Source of the DNA: Phascolomyces articulosus
Lineage: Eukaryota > Mucoromycota > Mucoromycetes > Mucorales > Lichtheimiaceae
Direction of reading: 5' to 3'
Assembly: GCA_025677815.1 (NCBI GenBank)
Contig: JAIXMP010000001.1
Location: 496,001 to 560,000 of the forward strand
DNA length: 64,000 nt
In this document: piece by piece, positions 63,287 to 64,000 of the stretch
How positions within the stretch are numbered: position 1 is the stretch's first letter
How the letters are laid out: every line of letters starts with the position of its first letter
Position numbers and translations under genes: made by a program
The notes under the pieces: generated by a model
Seen by the model: the letters and a program-made list of their open reading frames with translations, nothing else
Database searches by the model: none
What the model was told of the DNA's origin: nothing

Positions 63287-64000
63287 ATGGACTACGATGC
63301 CATTGATTACTTTTTCGACGATGCCGAAAGTTTTAATGCCGGTAAATAATCTTGAATTCCTTCTCATGAATCACAAAAGATAAACTGAAACCTTACCTTT
63401 TTTTTTTGTTCAACTGAAACGCTTGTTATTTTTTTTTCTTCTTTCTATGGATTTAGAACTCGATGATATCATTTTATTACCGTGTCAAAATAGAGAGGAT
63501 GCTGAAAGAATAACAACACAATATATTCGATTAGTTACTCGATTTCAACGTATGTTCTTTATTTTATTTTTTTACGATTTGTTGTCGATATATATATAGA
63601 CCGATACATACATACACAGAGATGTACATACACACGCATATCTTCTGATTGAAAAGGAATTGAGATCAGCAGGACATACATTGCGTGTGTATATATAACT
63701 GTTTTGGGAGGGAAAGGGTGCAACAAAAAGCCCACCCATTCTTGTATTTGATATACTCACTAAAAAAAATCAAAAACTTGGATTCTTTTTCTTTTATAGA
63801 TGACTTTTGCGAAACATTAGCCGAACGAGCTCAAATGGCTTACAAATTGATAGACTCGACGCTCTTTTTAGAACACAGTACAACGATACTGAGCCACATA
63901 CTTCATGGTCATGCCCTTGTCACAACGAACGAAAACGATAGTAATCTGCTGATCCCTTATACAATTTTGATCTATGCAGGAAAAGAAGATCCTAGGTGGA
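63287..64000 (+). CDS. Unidentified protein, N-terminal part only
   Basis: Not recognised. Exons 63287-63341, 63457-63549 and 63800 to the window end join in frame. The start (MDYDAIDYFFDDAESF) follows AACA in a good context after a CT-rich leader. The visible 116 residues begin with an acidic, aromatic segment, then a likely helical part (EDAERITTQYIRLVTRF, LAERAQMAYKLIDSTLF) and a segment ending YAGKEDPRW at the edge. The 3' part lies outside the window. The acidic start could be an interaction motif. Confidence 0.7.

Overview
The window looks like nuclear DNA of an early-diverging filamentous fungus, most likely Mucoromycota (Mucorales). The base composition is AT-rich. Protein genes are cut by many short introns (about 45-200 bp, mostly GT..AG). 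The genes include chitin deacetylases, a SYLF-SH3 protein, a sphingolipid C4-hydroxylase-type enzyme and remains of an F-box/TPR-like family. The placement is inference from gene content and architecture; no rRNA, tRNA or mitochondrial marker was seen. Exon joins were worked out by hand from splice signals and reading phase, so single-base slips are possible, but every full gene model closes in frame.

Layout. 1-9 kb: two divergent chitin deacetylase genes (the first cut by the window edge) with an HMG-box regulator between them. 9-15 kb: a UBR7-type gene and MCM5, divergent, with MluI-type cell-cycle motifs between them. 15-36 kb: a gene-poor, repeat-rich block. It holds one small single-pass membrane protein gene, a dead Tc1/mariner-type transposase, an acidic membrane-protein gene of unusual composition flanked by degenerate repeats, a chain of small exon-like units, one copy of a 1-kb repeat carrying a dead F-box/TPR-like fragment, and a broken phosphotransferase-like gene. 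36-55 kb: a dense housekeeping block with an Ala/Glu/Lys-rich protein, a Ysc84-like SYLF-SH3 protein, RBM48, a second (inverted) copy of the 1-kb repeat, an RS-rich protein with a degenerate RNase H fold, a tiny secreted protein, COG1 and a SWI1/ARID1-type SWI/SNF subunit. 55-61 kb: a second gene-poor block with a broken short-chain dehydrogenase, a 240-bp palindromic MITE and a minisatellite. 61-64 kb: a sterol-desaturase-superfamily (SUR2-type) gene and the start of an unidentified gene.

The genes do not form one pathway. They cover cell-wall remodelling (deacetylases), replication (MCM5), chromatin (SWI1), Golgi tethering (COG1), actin/endocytosis (Ysc84), minor-spliceosome biology (RBM48) and sphingolipids (SUR2-type). 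The most unusual items are the RS-rich protein whose RNase H domain has lost three of four catalytic acids, the acidic membrane-protein locus with five in-frame copies of a splice-donor-like repeat, the duplicated repeat that carries an already dead gene fragment, and three likely GC-AG introns.
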